A stretch of 64,000 nt of DNA, taken from Ryuthela nishihirai. Its lineage: Eukaryota; Arthropoda; Arachnida; Araneae; Heptathelidae. The notes beneath the pieces were generated by a model. The model had not been told where the DNA came from. It saw only the letters and a list, made by a program, of their open reading frames with translations, and did not search any database. Below, piece by piece: positions 22,252-33,105 of the stretch (positions are counted from its first letter, which is position 1; every line of letters begins with the position of its first letter). Where the stretch lies: positions 38,006,901 through 38,070,900 of the forward strand of contig JAWZYU010000034.1 in assembly GCA_038380435.1 (NCBI GenBank). The letters run 5' to 3'. The position numbers and the translations under genes are program-made.

Positions 22252-22640
22252 GTTGGGTTGTTTTACCTCTGAGAGGCACTTTTTTGCACACCATGGGCTA
22301 AATAGTCAGGTCACAAGGATCCCGAAGGCTCAGAGAAGGTTGGGGGAGGGGATCCACTGGAACAGTTGTTGGGAGACAGATGGTAGCCTCTCGTCAAGGC
22401 CATCCAGCGTGTTCTTTAACGTGCACAGGGTATGTGCTCTCCCGCACACGGAGCCACGGTTTAACGTCCCATTCGACGGACGGCGGTCTTTCCAATCCCA
22501 TCAGTGTCCCCTACTGACTGTGGGCAGGGCGGGGAGTTTTGTACAGATAAATCTCAACGCTGACCCAGCTGGGACTCGGGAACCTGGTAACTACAGATTA
22601 CGAGCCTGGCGCTCTACCGACTGAATCACCCCCGCCCCAG
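22252..22640 (-). repeat. SINE, full length
   Basis: Complete minus-strand copy with probable target duplication G(G/T)TGGTGGGGG-like sequence (about 22242-22251 and 22641-22650), one mismatch. Confidence 0.88.
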
Positions 22641-22812
22641 GTTGTGGGGGTAGGAATTCAGCATCGCATAACTAAAAATTTATTTATTCAGACTTAGTTC
22701 GTTAGATTAGCTAATGTCTCCCCTCCGTAATTAATATTTTTAAAGAAATCAGTGTGAATTGCAAACAAAAATGTATTTTATGATTTTTGTAAAAAAATTT
22801 ATTTTCTCGTGG

Positions 22813-22864
22813 GTTTGGTTGGGTTATTTTACCTCTGAGTAGCACTTTTTTTGCACACCATGGC
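22813..22864 (-). repeat. Extremely short SINE insertion (52 bp)
   Basis: Only the tail and about 40 bp of 3' end are present, yet a perfect 13-bp duplication TATTTTCTCGTGG flanks it (22800-22812 and 22865-22877). This is a 5'-truncated insertion, as target-primed reverse transcription produces. Confidence 0.88.
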
Positions 22865-23261
22865 TATTTTCTCGTGGAACATGTCCGCCATTAATGACAT
22901 CTTTTGTGAAATATATTGTGGCGCCATCTATTGATATATTGGTATCAAAATATCTAAAGCAAGACTTGAGGTTTGCGATCTATTAAAAAAACTCGTTTGG
23001 AACAAAAAAAAAAAGAGCTATTGTTTGAACTGTGTCGTCTATCCATCTGTAGATATTAAACTTCTCCGTCTTTTTAGAAAAAAAAATTCGTTTGAGTTGG
23101 GTAAATACAAATGAAATATTAGAATTCACATTTTTCAACTCATACATATAGTTTACTTCGATCATTTAAAGATAGATAGATATAGATCGGGTGGCAGACA
23201 CAGTAGCTGGCCGGAGCCCATACCTGCTTCTTCTAAATAAGTGTTAAAAAGTAAGTGACTG

Positions 23262-24019
23262 GCAAAAATATCTGGCAACGATATTTTTTAGAAATTAGTG
23301 ATCTGGCAACCTTCGTGTCACGTGATTACAGAATTCAGGAAAAATATCTGGAGTGTGTACAGTAACTGTACACGCTCCAGTTACCGTTCACAGCAAACTG
23401 GAGCGTGAGCAGTTACTGCACACGCTCCAGTTTGATGTGAACGGTAACTGCACACGCTTAATATTTCCATGAGTGAGCCCACACGATCTAATATCAAAAT
23501 AATATGACCACCTACAGTCGCTCAAAAAAGTATCCGAACACAATGGTTGATTACAGAATTCAGGAAAAATATCTGGCAACGATTTTTTTAGAAATTAGTG
23601 ATCGGGTAACCTTCGTGTCACGTGATTACAGAATTCAGGAAAAATATCTGGAGTGTGTACAGTAACTGTACACGCTCCAGTTACCGTTCACAGCAAACTG
23701 GAGCGTGAGCAGTTACTGCACACGCTCCAGTTTGCTGTGAACGGTAACTGCACACGCTCAATATTTCCGTGATTGCGCCCACACGATCTAGTATCAAAAT
23801 AATATGACCACCTACAGTCGCTCAAAAAAGTATCCGAACACTACGGTTGATTACAGAATTCAGGAAAAATATCTGGCAACGATTTTTTTAGAAATTAGTG
23901 ATCTGGCAACCTTCGTGTACAAGGTTGCCAGATCACTAATTTCTAAAAAAATTGTTGCCAGATTTTTTTTCTGAATTCTGTAATCAATCATAGTGTTCGG
24001 ATAATGTTTTGAACGACTG
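23262..24019. mobile_element. Composite palindromic MITEs with hairpin cassettes
   Basis: Two tandem copies (each about 300 bp, from about 23275 and 23575) of the long form with GGAGCGTG...CACGCTCC and TTCACAGC...GTGAA hairpins are followed by a terminal palindrome ending GAACGACTG at 24019. TA-flanked CAGTCGCTCAAAAAAGTATC ends occur at about 23517 and 23817. The block ends 30 bp before the acceptor of gene P exon 2. Confidence 0.85.
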
Positions 24020-24049
24020 TGCAGTGACAATGATTTGTTTATATTCCAG

Positions 24050-24229
24050 TCCTTACGTAATGAACTGAAGACGGCTGATCATCAGACTGCTGAAATCGTG
24101 GAGGAAAATTCGATGCTCACGCAGGAATTAAATAGCCTGCTGCACCAGACAAAGACCCACATGATGATGAAATCGTCACCTAGCATCAAAATGGCACAAG
24201 TGATGAGAAGAAGACGCTCTCTTATGAAG
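24050..24229 (+). CDS. Gene P, coding exon 2
   Basis: An acceptor TTTATATTCCAG ends at 24049 and a donor AAG|GTCAGT follows 24229. The exon is 60 codons, phase 0 on both sides. It continues the coiled coil (SLRNELKTADHQTAEIVEEN), then a basic end MRRRRSLMK. Gene M exon 2 has the same phases and starts SLNNRLKETGEERLQLK, a clear counterpart. Confidence 0.85.
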
Positions 24230-24314
24230 GTCAGTGATATCTTTATCATCCTTGTTAGCCAAAGATTAGATTTTTATTCGAAGTGTTTTGTGCTAATTAA
24301 ATCGCACCCTTTAT

Positions 24315-25140
24315 GTTAGTTACATTGCACACTTTGCACCGATTATATTGCACACTTTGCACTGATTACATTGCACACTTTGTACTGATTATATTGCACA
24401 CTTTGTATTGATTACATTGCACACTTTGCACTGATTATATTGCACACTTTGTATTGATTACATTGCACACTTTGTACTGATTACGTTGCACACTTTGCAC
24501 TGATTACATTGCACACTTTGCACTGATTACATTGCACACTTTTCACTGATTACATTGCACACTTTGCACTGATTATATTTCATACTTTGTACTGATTACA
24601 TTGCACACTTTGCACTGATTACATTGCACACTTTGCACTTATTACATTGCACATTTTGCACTTATTACATTGCACATTTTGCACTGATTATATTGCACAC
24701 TTTGCACTGATTATATTGCACACTTTGCACTGATTATATTGCACACTTTGCACTGATTATATTGCACATTTTGTACTGATTACATTGCACACTTTGCAAT
24801 GATTATATTGCACACTTTGCACTGATTATATTGCACACTTTGCACTGATTACATTGCACACTTTGCACTGATTACATTGCACACTTTGCACTGATTACAT
24901 TGCACAATTTGCACTGATTATATTTCATACTTTGTACTGATTATATTGTACACTTTGCACTGATTACATTGCACACTTTGCAATGATTATATTGCACACT
25001 TTGCACTGATTATATTTCATACTTTGTACTGATTACATTGAACATTTTTATTAATTATATTGCACACTTTGTACTGGTTATATTGCGCATTTTTTATTCA
25101 TTATACTGCACACTCTGTACTGATTATATTGCACATATAT
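24315..25140 (+). repeat. 23-bp minisatellite in gene P intron 2
   Basis: More than 30 copies of a 23-bp unit, core ATTGCACACTTTGCACTGATT, with scattered C/T changes. It starts about 85 bp after the exon 2 donor and decays beyond 25050. Confidence 0.95.
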
Positions 25141-25349
25141 TCACCCCAGATTTAGTGAGATTTAAAATTATACAGTCCTATTTTTCTTATAAAAAAACTT
25201 ATTGTAGAAATTATGGATCTTCGAATTTGAATCTGCATTGATTTAACATGGGAATGTTGCCTTTTCTTGGCGCAGTATGTGTACATTACACATTTTGTAA
25301 TGACTATATTGCACGCTTTATATTATCTACTAGCAGATTTATCCGACTT

Positions 25350-25990
25350 TGATCGGGGACTTAAGCCGTGGCTCAGTGTGGAGTGAGAGCCATATTCTAT
25401 TCATGTGAATGAATATATCCTGTGTACGATTAAAGAACCATTTTAAAGAACCACTCTCAATAGACCATTTGAGAGTGTTCTTTAACGTTTACAGGATATG
25501 TGTACGGTTTTACGCCTCATCCGACGGACGGTGGCTTTTCCAAGATATTCCCCACCCTGCCCACGGTCAGTAGAGGACACCGATGGGCTTGAAAAGACCG
25601 CCGTCCGTCGCATGGGACGTTAAGCCGTGGCCCCGTGTGCAGGAGAGCCATACCCTGTGCACGTTAAAGAACACGCTGGATGGCCTTGACGGGAAGCTAC
25701 CATCTGTCTCCCAACAGCTTTTCCAGTGGGTCCCCTCCACAACCTTCTCTGAGCCTTCGGGGTCCATGTGACCTGGCCATTTAGCCCATTGTGTGCAAAA
25801 AAAGTGCCGCTCAGAGGTAAAACAACCCAACCCAACCCTTTTCCAAGATCCATCTTTGTTTCCAACTGACCGAAAGCAGGGTGGGAAATTTTGCGGAGAT
25901 AAATCTCAACCCTGGTCCGGAAGGGACTCGAACCTGGGAACTGCAGATTAAGAGCCTGGCACGACTACCGACTGAGCCACCCCCGCCCCG
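25350..25990 (-). repeat. Old fold-back SINE split by a younger SINE
   Basis: A decayed plus-oriented piece (25355-25450) meets a minus-oriented SINE (from about 25469) across a small hairpin (AAAGAACCACTCTC...GAGAGTGTTCTTT). The minus SINE is split at CTTTTCCAAGAT by the insertion at 25547-25837 and continues to the head ending at 25989. Confidence 0.75.
25547..25837 (+). repeat. 5'-truncated SINE nested in an older SINE
   Basis: Begins in the body at TTCCCCACCCTGCCC and ends with CCCAACCCAACC. A perfect 12-bp duplication CTTTTCCAAGAT flanks it (25535-25546 and 25838-25849). Confidence 0.9.
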
Positions 25991-26333
25991 GCAAGAGAAG
26001 GGTCTACATTGCCGTATAACATTTTTCTCTCCGTTTAAAATTTTTTTAAAATTTTTTTTAAAGAAATAACTTAAAAAATGCATGAACTATGCGTTATTTT
26101 TTGCCTCTATTACCCTTACTAATATTTTCGGTGATGGGGGGGGGAGGCATGGCTCTCTTGAATCTCCACCCATCTTGATCCAAGCCTGAATCTAAGTAAC
26201 ACATTTTAAACTCTAATAAATAACTAGCAGTAAATTTTTAAATTTGAAAATATAAAAAGACATATATCTTGAAAATTTTGCGTCTGTGGCTGGAGCCTCT
26301 TTCACCCTCTCCTTATTCCATCGCCACCTACAA

Positions 26334-26897
26334 CAAAGAACGCATAAGGAAAAGAAGTTCAGCTTTGACAAAGTATAAGTGGCGACCTCAAGTGGTGTTT
26401 CGATTCGTATTGTGCATTTGTTTACGCTGGGAAGCAAACAAAAAGGGGCAAAGGAATTATGCATGAAAAAATTTATATTTTAAAAAAGGAAAAAAATAAC
26501 TGCACTTTGTATTTAAAAAAAAATAATATCATGATTTTGATAAAGGTTTATTTTCTCCATTGGAACTATTTTTCGTTGAACCAACAATTATAAATTGAAC
26601 GGAAAGAGAAGATTTGAAATTAGCCTGAAGTTAATTTATAAAATAAATTATTACAATTACGAGCTTTGTTGGTTGCATAGAAACAGGGAACAAAATTGAT
26701 ATTAATATACTCTGCAAGGATATCAATGGGAAATTATTACATAGGAAAAGCGAAGAGAATGGAAGTTGACAGTAACATGTAATTACAAAAGCATTCGTCC
26801 CCTGTAATGTTCGTTTCACCTCTACGCCAAATGCACGATACTCGATTTTACATTAATCTCTATGGAAGCTTAACTTCTTCTCCCTCTACATTCTTTG
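26334..26897. mobile_element. 564-bp hAT-like MITE, copy 1
   Basis: Ends CAAAGAA/TTCTTTG, flanked by CCTACAA (26327-26333 and 26898-26904; seven of an expected eight bases). A second copy of exactly 564 bp lies inverted at 55827-56390. Terminal CA...TG and 8-bp targets fit the hAT superfamily. It has no transposase. It lies in gene P intron 2, about 60 bp before exon 3. Confidence 0.8.
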
Positions 26898-26955
26898 CCT
26901 ACAAGCTCTGTCTTTTTCACCTCTTCGAAATAAAATCCAGCGAATTTCTTTCCAG

Positions 26956-27105
26956 CGCGTCCATTCCAGCCTAGACACGGTGTCCAAAGAATTCAAGGAT
27001 CTCAATTTGCAATTGTCACCAGCACTCAAATACGAACTTGGAGGTCCAGGAACTTTTCTCAGGATGAAGAATACTTCGGCAGGAAGCAGCAAAAGTTCTG
27101 TACAG
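26956..27105 (+). CDS. Gene P, coding exon 3
   Basis: An acceptor TTTCTTTCCAG ends at 26955 and a donor CAG|GTTAGT follows 27105; 50 codons, phase 0. It begins RVHSSLDTVSKEFKDLNLQL. Gene M exon 3 begins RLHACIHLVALEFKELYF, sharing the acceptor context, the R-x-H start and the EFK motif, so the two exons are paralogous. The rest is short, Gly/Ser-rich and probably a linker. Confidence 0.82.
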
Positions 27106-27254
27106 GTTAGTATCTGAAACTTCAAATGCAATGCTCAGCTCCTTAATAATAATAATAATTAAATAATGATATATTAGCATCACTGAATTGTCAGTAATAT
27201 CATTATATTACTACTACTACTTTTATAATAATCATCATATAAACTGACAGGCTC

Positions 27255-27496
27255 CTGTCAGACCTCTGTGGCAAGCAGCTGCTTGAGGGGGTATTTATTT
27301 ATATATAGCCGTCCCGTGGCCGAGTGGTTAGCGCGCTTGGCTACTGATCTACGGGACCTGGGTTCGAGCCCCGGGTAAGGCATGGCTGTTTGTGTCGTTT
27401 TTCTGCTGAGGTCCTGCCATCCTCTCAGACCTTCTACTGTGGCATATAAACTGTCAGACCTCTGTGGCAAGCAGCTGCTTGAGGGGGTATTTATTT
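27255..27496 (+). repeat. Second tRNA-headed SINE family with repeated tail
   Basis: The head at 27308-27383 contains TGGCCGAGTGGTTAGCGCGC (A box) and GGTTCGAGCCCCGGG (B box). A 46-bp tail segment starting CTGTCAGACCTCTG occurs both before it (27255-27300) and after it (27451-27496), so a partial copy precedes a full one. Acceptor-stem pairing is poor, so this is not a functional tRNA. Confidence 0.75.
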
Positions 27497-28179
27497 TAAT
27501 AATAATAAATTCAATTTCATATTTATTTAAGTTATGATTTTATTTAGCAATTAAATATTTATTTAGGTTATAATTTATTAGCAATTTTTATATTTTTTTA
27601 ATTGAATAAAATAAGGAATATAATTTTAAAATTTATAAATTTTACGGTAGCTTTTTAGGTTTACTGATGTAAGCTCGATATTTTAAATGCATTTTATATT
27701 AAAGGAAAGCACATTTATATATTTATATATATCTTTTTTTTTCACTGGTGTTGCTAAAGTTTTTTAAAATTTATGTATTTCTCTCTGAAATGTAAACTGG
27801 CTTGATTCCAGCTTACTGTTATGTTATTTATATTTTATTCGTTGTATTTATATGTATTTTTGTTATTTCTTTTAATTTAACATATGAAGAGTACACATAA
27901 ATACATTAAAATACACAAGTTAACTCGTATTGATACATGATCAATTAGGCTCATAATGAAATAAAAAACCAAAAATAAATAAATATTAGGTGCATCTGTT
28001 TAATAATCAGTTTTGAGCACTTACGGGTTAGCAAATACATTAACAATTAAAACAATATTTTAATACAAATGCAAATATGTACATGACAGTATATATATAT
28101 AGGCAAACACAATGGAGAAAAAAAATGTATATTTCTATATGTAAAAACATGAAACTTAGAAATAACCGCTCACAAAATA
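27497..28179. other. AT-rich part of gene P intron 3
   Basis: Low-complexity AT-rich sequence; no repeat family or exon is recognised. Confidence 0.5.
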
Positions 28180-28650
28180 AAAGAAAATTTATTTTACAAT
28201 ATTTCTGAACTAAAGATAAGTTCGATGTCAACGCCATACGCTGCAAAAAGTGCCATCAATATCAATAGTCATACAAATCATAAACCATTGCCTGTTCGAA
28301 TTCATCATAATAAGATCACAAATTCAACCTCTGAATCAGATTACTCTACAACTGACTCCTTCAACCAAATTAGACAATTTCTAAATTCATTTAAAAATAT
28401 CAAAATCAAGGAAATTCTTAGTATGGCTACCGAGATTTTATCAAGATTTAGAGCTACAAACAGCCCTGCTGAAAAATGTGAAATTTTATTGTCCGCTCTA
28501 AAAAAAATTCACTTCCCTGTTTTGCGATGGCGAATAAAACCTCACAACCTGAAATTAAGATGGTTTCCTGGAACGCCAATGGTATCAGGCAAGATCTCCT
28601 AGAATTCAACGAATTCTTAATTGACCAATCGATGGTGTAGCTCTAATTCA
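28180..28650 (+). mobile_element. Jockey-like LINE fragment, ORF1 end and ORF2 start
   Basis: The frame 28225-28602 ends in a helix-rich stretch (FNQIRQFLNSFKNIKIKEIL, then AEKCEILLSALKKI) like ORF1 C-termini. Overlapping it in another frame, an ATG at 28527 starts MANKTSQPEIKMVSWNANGI, the start of an endonuclease domain (W-N-A-N-G-I motif). It runs into stops soon after 28630, so it is a dead fragment in gene P intron 3. Confidence 0.7.
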
Positions 28651-28652
28651 AG

Positions 28653-29269
28653 ATTGGATTGGATTGTTTTACCTCTGAGCGGCACTTTTTTGCACACCAT
28701 GGGCTAAATGCCCAGGCCACAAGGACCCCGAAGGCTCAGAGAAGGTTGGGGGAGGGAACCCACATGGAACAGGTGTTGGGAGACAGATGGTAGCCTCCCG
28801 TCAAGGCCATCCAGCGTGTTCTTTAATGTGCACAGGGTATGGCTCTCCCTCACACGGGGCCACGGCTTAACGTCCCATCCGACGGACGGCGGCCTTTCCA
28901 AGCCCATCGGTGTCCCCTACTGACCGTGGGCAGGGAATTTTGCGGAGATAAATCCCCGAAGGCTCAGAGAAGGTTGGGGGAGGGGACCCACTGGAACAGC
29001 TGTTGGGAGACAGATCGTAGCCTCCCGTCAAGGCCATCCAGCGTGTTCTTTAACGTGCAGAGGGTATGGCTCTCCCTCACACGGGGCCACGGCTTAACGT
29101 CCCATCCGACGGACGGCGGTCTTTCCAAGCCCATCGGTGTCCCCTACTGACCGTGGGCAGGGCGGGGAATTTTGCGGAGAAAAATCTCAACGCTGACCCA
29201 GCTGGGACTCGAACCTGGGAAGTACAGATTACGAGCCTGGCGCGCTACCGACTGAGCCACCCCCGCCCC
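28653..29269 (-). repeat. SINE with 227-bp internal tandem duplication
   Basis: A minus-strand SINE in which the segment from CCCCGAAGGCTC to GCGGAGATAAAT is duplicated with a period of 227 bp (compare 28839 and 29066). The junction differs from the 169-bp type because it joins body to mid-module. A decayed duplication CTCTAAT flanks it. Confidence 0.82.
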
Positions 29270-29487
29270 TCTAATAATAGTAGTAACAAATGAATAAGAA
29301 ATATCTGGATTATAAGACTACCTATGCTAACGTCATAATTTGATCACTGGCCTTGTGTTTTTAGGAGGTGTTGCCCAGGCCCGATATGATATAGGTAGCA
29401 GACAGTGATTAATTTCGCTAATACATATTTTAATGTTTTTTTTTCTAATCGCATTTTATAAAAAGCTAATTTTTCATAAATTTTCAG

Positions 29488-30564
29488 TCGGATCGTGATT
29501 CGAATGAGAGTTTTCACAATATTGCTCCCAGTCGTCTTCAGGATCTTTACACGCAGTGGGGTGCAGCAGGAGAAAGGCTCCTCTCCACCATGATTGAAGT
29601 GAGGAAGGTGATGGATATCATCCTGGTCACCAGGAGTGTTGTAGAAGCTGATCTGGAACTGAAACTGAACGAAAGTAATCAACGCCTCAGAGATACGGAA
29701 CATCACCTCGAAAACCTCAGGAACATCACTCAAGACAATGATTTCCACAGAGCAGAGCTTCAAAAGCAATGCCTGCAGATGAAGAAAGAGCTCTCATCCA
29801 GAAACCACGTGGTGTGTAAACTTGAGAAGGATCTCCATGAGTTGCAGAAGAAGCTGCAGCAAGAAGAGACGAACTGTAAAGAGGCGAGGAGACATTTAAA
29901 AAACACTCAAAGCTCTCTTGATGCTCAAAACAAACAAGTCCACCGTCTTGAAGATCAATTGAATGTGGCGCAGAGAGATAAAGAACTCAAAGTCAAAGAG
30001 ATGCAAAGTAGTCTTGACAAGGCCCGCGCAGACCACACTAACTTGGACAGAACTTGCCAAGATAAAGAGATGAAGCTTGGCAAGGTTCGTGGAGATATCG
30101 CAGCACTCACTACTTCTCTACAACGAGTAAATGGGGTTGTAACTTCTCAGTTAAAAGAGATCACGGATCTGAAGAAAAGTATTCGGAAAATGACGGAAGA
30201 GATGCAAGGGATGGTGGAAGAGAAAAAGATGCTTAAAGATTCCCTGTCATCCGAGGTTGACAAGAGGAAGCAGATGAGGAATGTGATGGATAAACTAGAA
30301 AAGCAAAAATCACAGATGGAGAAGTTGATAGAACAAAAGATGGCTTGGAAGAAAGTGCAGGAGGAGAGGGATAGGGTGCAAAAGATGCAGCAAAAGAAGA
30401 CTCAGAATGTGGAGGAGATGATGCAGAGGCTGAGAGCTAACGCCACTCATGAGGCTCTGTTGGATAAGTTCGCTGTGGCGAGGAATAATCACCGTACACG
30501 TCGATCCATTTCTGCCTCTAGGAGTCATGTTCGAGATTACTGTATGGATATGGAAATGATATGA
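29488..30564 (+). CDS. Gene P, terminal coding exon 4: long coiled coil
   Basis: An acceptor TAAATTTTCAG ends at 29487; the frame is open without interruption for 358 codons to TGA at 30562-30564. It starts SDRDSNESFHNIAPSRLQDL, then QWGAAGERLLSTMIEVRKVM. Nearly all of it is predicted coiled coil, with the motif TRSVVEADLELKL, then repeated E/K heptads and a basic tail. It aligns end to end with both terminal exons of gene M (TRTFVEAALDARL and SKTFVEAALEAKL). The complete gene P protein is 860 aa. Long coiled coils suggest a filament, cytoskeletal or ciliary-type scaffold, but this is only inferred from form. Confidence 0.88.
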   Translation, partial: SDRDSNESFHNIAPSRLQDLYTQWGAAGERLLSTMIEVRKVMDIILVTRSVVEADLELKLNESNQRLRDTEHHLENLRNITQDNDFHRAELQKQCLQMKKELSSRNHVVCKLEKDLHELQKKLQQEETNCKEARRHLKNTQSSLDAQNKQVHRLEDQLNVAQRDKELKVKEMQSSLDKARADHTNLDRTCQDKEMKLGKVRGDIAALTTSLQRVNGVVTSQLKEITDLKKSIRKMTEEMQGMVEEKKMLKDSLSSEVDKRKQMRNVMDKLEKQKSQMEKLIEQKMAWKKVQEERDRVQKMQQKKTQNVEEMMQRLRANATHEALLDKFAVARNNHRTRRSISASRSHVRDYCMDMEMI

Positions 30565-30692
30565 TTAAGAAATAGATAGTTTTGAATCACAAAGTTATTT
30601 TGTGCTGTGGCAGACAGAGTTATGAGTTCAGAGATGAGTTAAAATTCACATGAGATATTGCTCATGTAAGCATACTTTCCCTGCAAATCAGA

Positions 30693-30698
30693 AATAAA
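30693..30698 (+). terminator. Gene P poly(A) signal
   Basis: AATAAA lies 129 bp after the stop codon of gene P, in the expected range for a short 3' UTR. Confidence 0.75.
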
Positions 30699-30766
30699 GA
30701 ATTATGACGTATAAGAGTTTGGCTTGTTTGTTTTTTCAGAAGCAGTGTTCATACGTATGATAATAT

Positions 30767-30921
30767 AAGCATGTTTTACTTACAAAAAAAAAATGTTTGC
30801 TTTTGTAAGTAAAACATGCTTACGGTGCATCGTATAATACGCACCATGTTTTTGAATTGTTTAAGAATTCAAAATTGTAATTCAAAATTGTTGTAATGCC
30901 CTAAGAAGAGGGGCATTACAA
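30767..30921. repeat. Hairpin cluster after gene P
   Basis: A perfect 21-bp inverted repeat, AAGCATGTTTTACTTACAAAA (30767-30787) against 30801-30821, is followed by an 11-bp one, TTGTAATGCCC (30891-30901) against 30911-30921. It lies just beyond the poly(A) signal and may be a small foldback element. Confidence 0.75.
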
Positions 30922-30950
30922 CTTGTTTTACCTTTGAGGGGTTTACCCTA

Positions 30951-31470
30951 GAGGGTGGCTCAGTCGGTAGCGCGCCAGGCTCGTATTCTGTAGTTCCCAG
31001 GTTCGAGTCCCAGTGGGTCAGCGTTGAGATTTATCTCCGCAAAATTCCCCTCCCTGCCCACGGTCAATAGGGGACACCGATGGGCTTGGAACGGCCGCCG
31101 TCCGTCGGATGGGACGTTAAGCCGTGGCCCCGTGTGCGGGAGAGTTATACCCTGTGCACGTTAAAGAACACGCTGGATGGCCTTGACGGGAGGCTACCAT
31201 CTGTCTCCCAACAGCTGTTCCAGTGGGTCCCCTCCCCCAACCTTCTCTGAGCCTTCGGGGTCCATGTGAACTGGCCATTTAGCCCATGGTGTGCAAAAAA
31301 AGTACCGCTCAGAGGTAAAACAACCCAACGTTAAAGAACACACTGGATGGCCTTGACGGGAGGCTAACATCTGTCTCACAACAGCTTTCCAATGGGTCCC
31401 CTCCCCCAACCTTCTCTGAGCCTTCGGGGTCCATGGTAAGTCAAAGTGACAGTCAAAGGTAAAACAACCT
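30951..31470 (+). repeat. SINE with two tandem 3' modules
   Basis: The head, body and first module are followed by the standard CAACCCAACGTTAAAG junction. The second module is damaged and lacks its middle near 31436. Confidence 0.85.
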
Positions 31471-31474
31471 AAAA

Positions 31475-32184
31475 GTTCGGCACTTTTTTTTTGACGAGTG
31501 CTTTTTTTTGCACACAATAGGCTAAATATTCAGGTCACAAAAACCCAGAGGGCTCAGAGAAGGTTGGGAGAAGGGGACCCACTGGACAGCTGTTAGGAGA
31601 GATGGTAGCCTCCCGTCAAGGCCATCCAGCATGTGCTTTAACGTGCTCAGGGTATGGCTCTCCCGCGGCTTAACGTGTCATCCGACGGATGGCGGCCTTT
31701 CCAAGCCCATCGGTGTCGCCTACTGACCGTGGTCAGGGCGGAGAGTTTTTCGGAGATAAATCTCAATGATGACCCAGTTGGGACTCGAACTTGGGAACTG
31801 CAGATTACGAGCTTGGCGCTTTTCCGATTGAGCTCCCCCCGTCCCCCGTCAAGGTCATCCATTATGTTCTTTAATGTGCATAGGGTATGGCTCTCCCACT
31901 CGTGGAACCAGGCTTAACGTTCCATCTGACGGACGACGGCCTTTCCAAGCCCATCGGTGTCACCTACTGACTGAGGGCAGGACGGGGAGTTTTGAGGAGA
32001 CAAATCTCAATGCTGACTCAGCTGGGACTCGAACCTGGGAACTTTAAATTACGAGCTTGGCGCGTTTCCGATTGAGCGCCTCCCCGTCCCCCGTCAAGGT
32101 CATCCATTATGTCCTTGTGACCTGGCCATTTAGCCCATGGAGTGCAAAAAAAGTGCCGCTCAGAGGTAAAACAACCCAACCCAA
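31475..32184 (-). repeat. Cluster of degenerate SINEs
   Basis: Two decayed minus-strand copies (31475-31847 and 31848-32092) are followed by a plus-strand tail piece (32113-32184). The sequence GTCAAGGTCATCCATTATGT is repeated at 31848 and 32094 and joins sense and antisense SINE sequence, a fold-back arrangement. Confidence 0.75.
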
Positions 32185-32531
32185 CTCTGTACATCAGTTA
32201 AACCTCGTCGAACACAATAATCTATCCCACGCCATGGCTGTTTCCAGATCAGCCGTAGCCTGCAAAAAAAAAAATCCCACACACACAACCGAACACCTTT
32301 CTATAGTCTAAAAAACGAGTGACTAACTGCGCCGTCTTCTGCTGTTACTTGTGACCATATCGCGACATGTCTCAACTTGCCCACACTGCCCTTGAAGTGT
32401 AGCTGTGTTGCCACATATCACGTATCAATGTTGGACTTGTGTTTGCAGTCGGTATTCGTAAATCAGACACGTTACGTGTAACATGGAGTGTTTCATGACT
32501 GCTCAGATAGCTGACATGCACACAGTTGTTT
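32185..32531. other. Unassigned stretch
   Basis: Mixed-composition DNA between SINE clusters; I see no ORF with support, RNA gene or repeat. Confidence 0.4.
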
Positions 32532-32544
32532 CCATTTCTTTATG

Positions 32545-33092
32545 GGGCGGGGTGGCTCAGTCGGTAGGGCGTAATCTGTAGTTCCCAGGTTCGAGTCCCA
32601 GCTGGGTCAGCGTTGAGATTTATCTCCGCAAAATTTCCCCGCCCTGCCCACGGTCACTAGGGGACACCGATTGGCTTGGAAAGGCCGCCGTCCGTTGGAT
32701 GGGACGTTAAGCCGTTGCCCCGTGTGCGGGAGAGCCATACCCTGTGCATGTTAAAGAACACGCTGGATGGCCTTGACGGGAGGCTACCATCTGTCTCCCA
32801 ACAGCTGTTCCAGTGGGTCCTGTCCCCCAACCTTCTCTGAGCCTTCGGGGTCCTTGTGACCTGGCCATTTAGCCCATGGTGTGCAAAAAAGTGCCGCTCA
32901 GAGGTAAAAAACCCAACATTAAAGAACACGCTGGATGGCCTTGACGGGAAGCTACCATCTGTTTCCTAACAGCTGTTCCAGTGGGTCCCCTCCCCCAACC
33001 TTCTCTGAGCCTTCGGGGTCCTTGTGACCTGGCCATTTAGCCCATGGTGTGCAAAAAAAGTGCCGCTCAGAGGTAAAACAACCCAACCCAAC
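32545..33092 (+). repeat. SINE with two tandem 3' modules and intact target duplication
   Basis: A perfect 13-bp duplication CCATTTCTTTATG (32532-32544 and 33093-33105) encloses a head with a small deletion, the body, and two modules with the 169-bp-type junction. The dimeric form is therefore within one insertion. Confidence 0.92.
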
Positions 33093-33105
33093 CCATTTCT
33101 TTATG

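Larger units (their letters stand above)
20013..24049 (+). other. Gene P intron 1
   Basis: A GT-AG intron of about 4.0 kb. It holds AT-rich repeats, a 30-bp minisatellite (20620-21090), three GGCGCCATCTA motifs (21345, 21882 and 22919), a 59-bp hairpin, two SINEs and a MITE composite that ends about 30 bp before the acceptor. Stretches 20115-20530 and 21090-21990 hold only AT-rich sequence. Confidence 0.75.

Noticed and set aside
24315..25140. CRISPR-like or regulatory repeat array
   Set aside because: A head-to-tail 23-bp minisatellite without spacers, lying in an intron.
26213..26819. Minus-strand frames repeated at 55905-56517 as a conserved protein
   Set aside because: Both lie in or across the 564-bp MITE; the similarity is explained by the transposon copy, and one reading runs out of it into unrelated flank.
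27308..27383. Functional tRNA gene
   Set aside because: A and B boxes are good, but acceptor arms pair poorly and the same head occurs with a SINE body at other sites.
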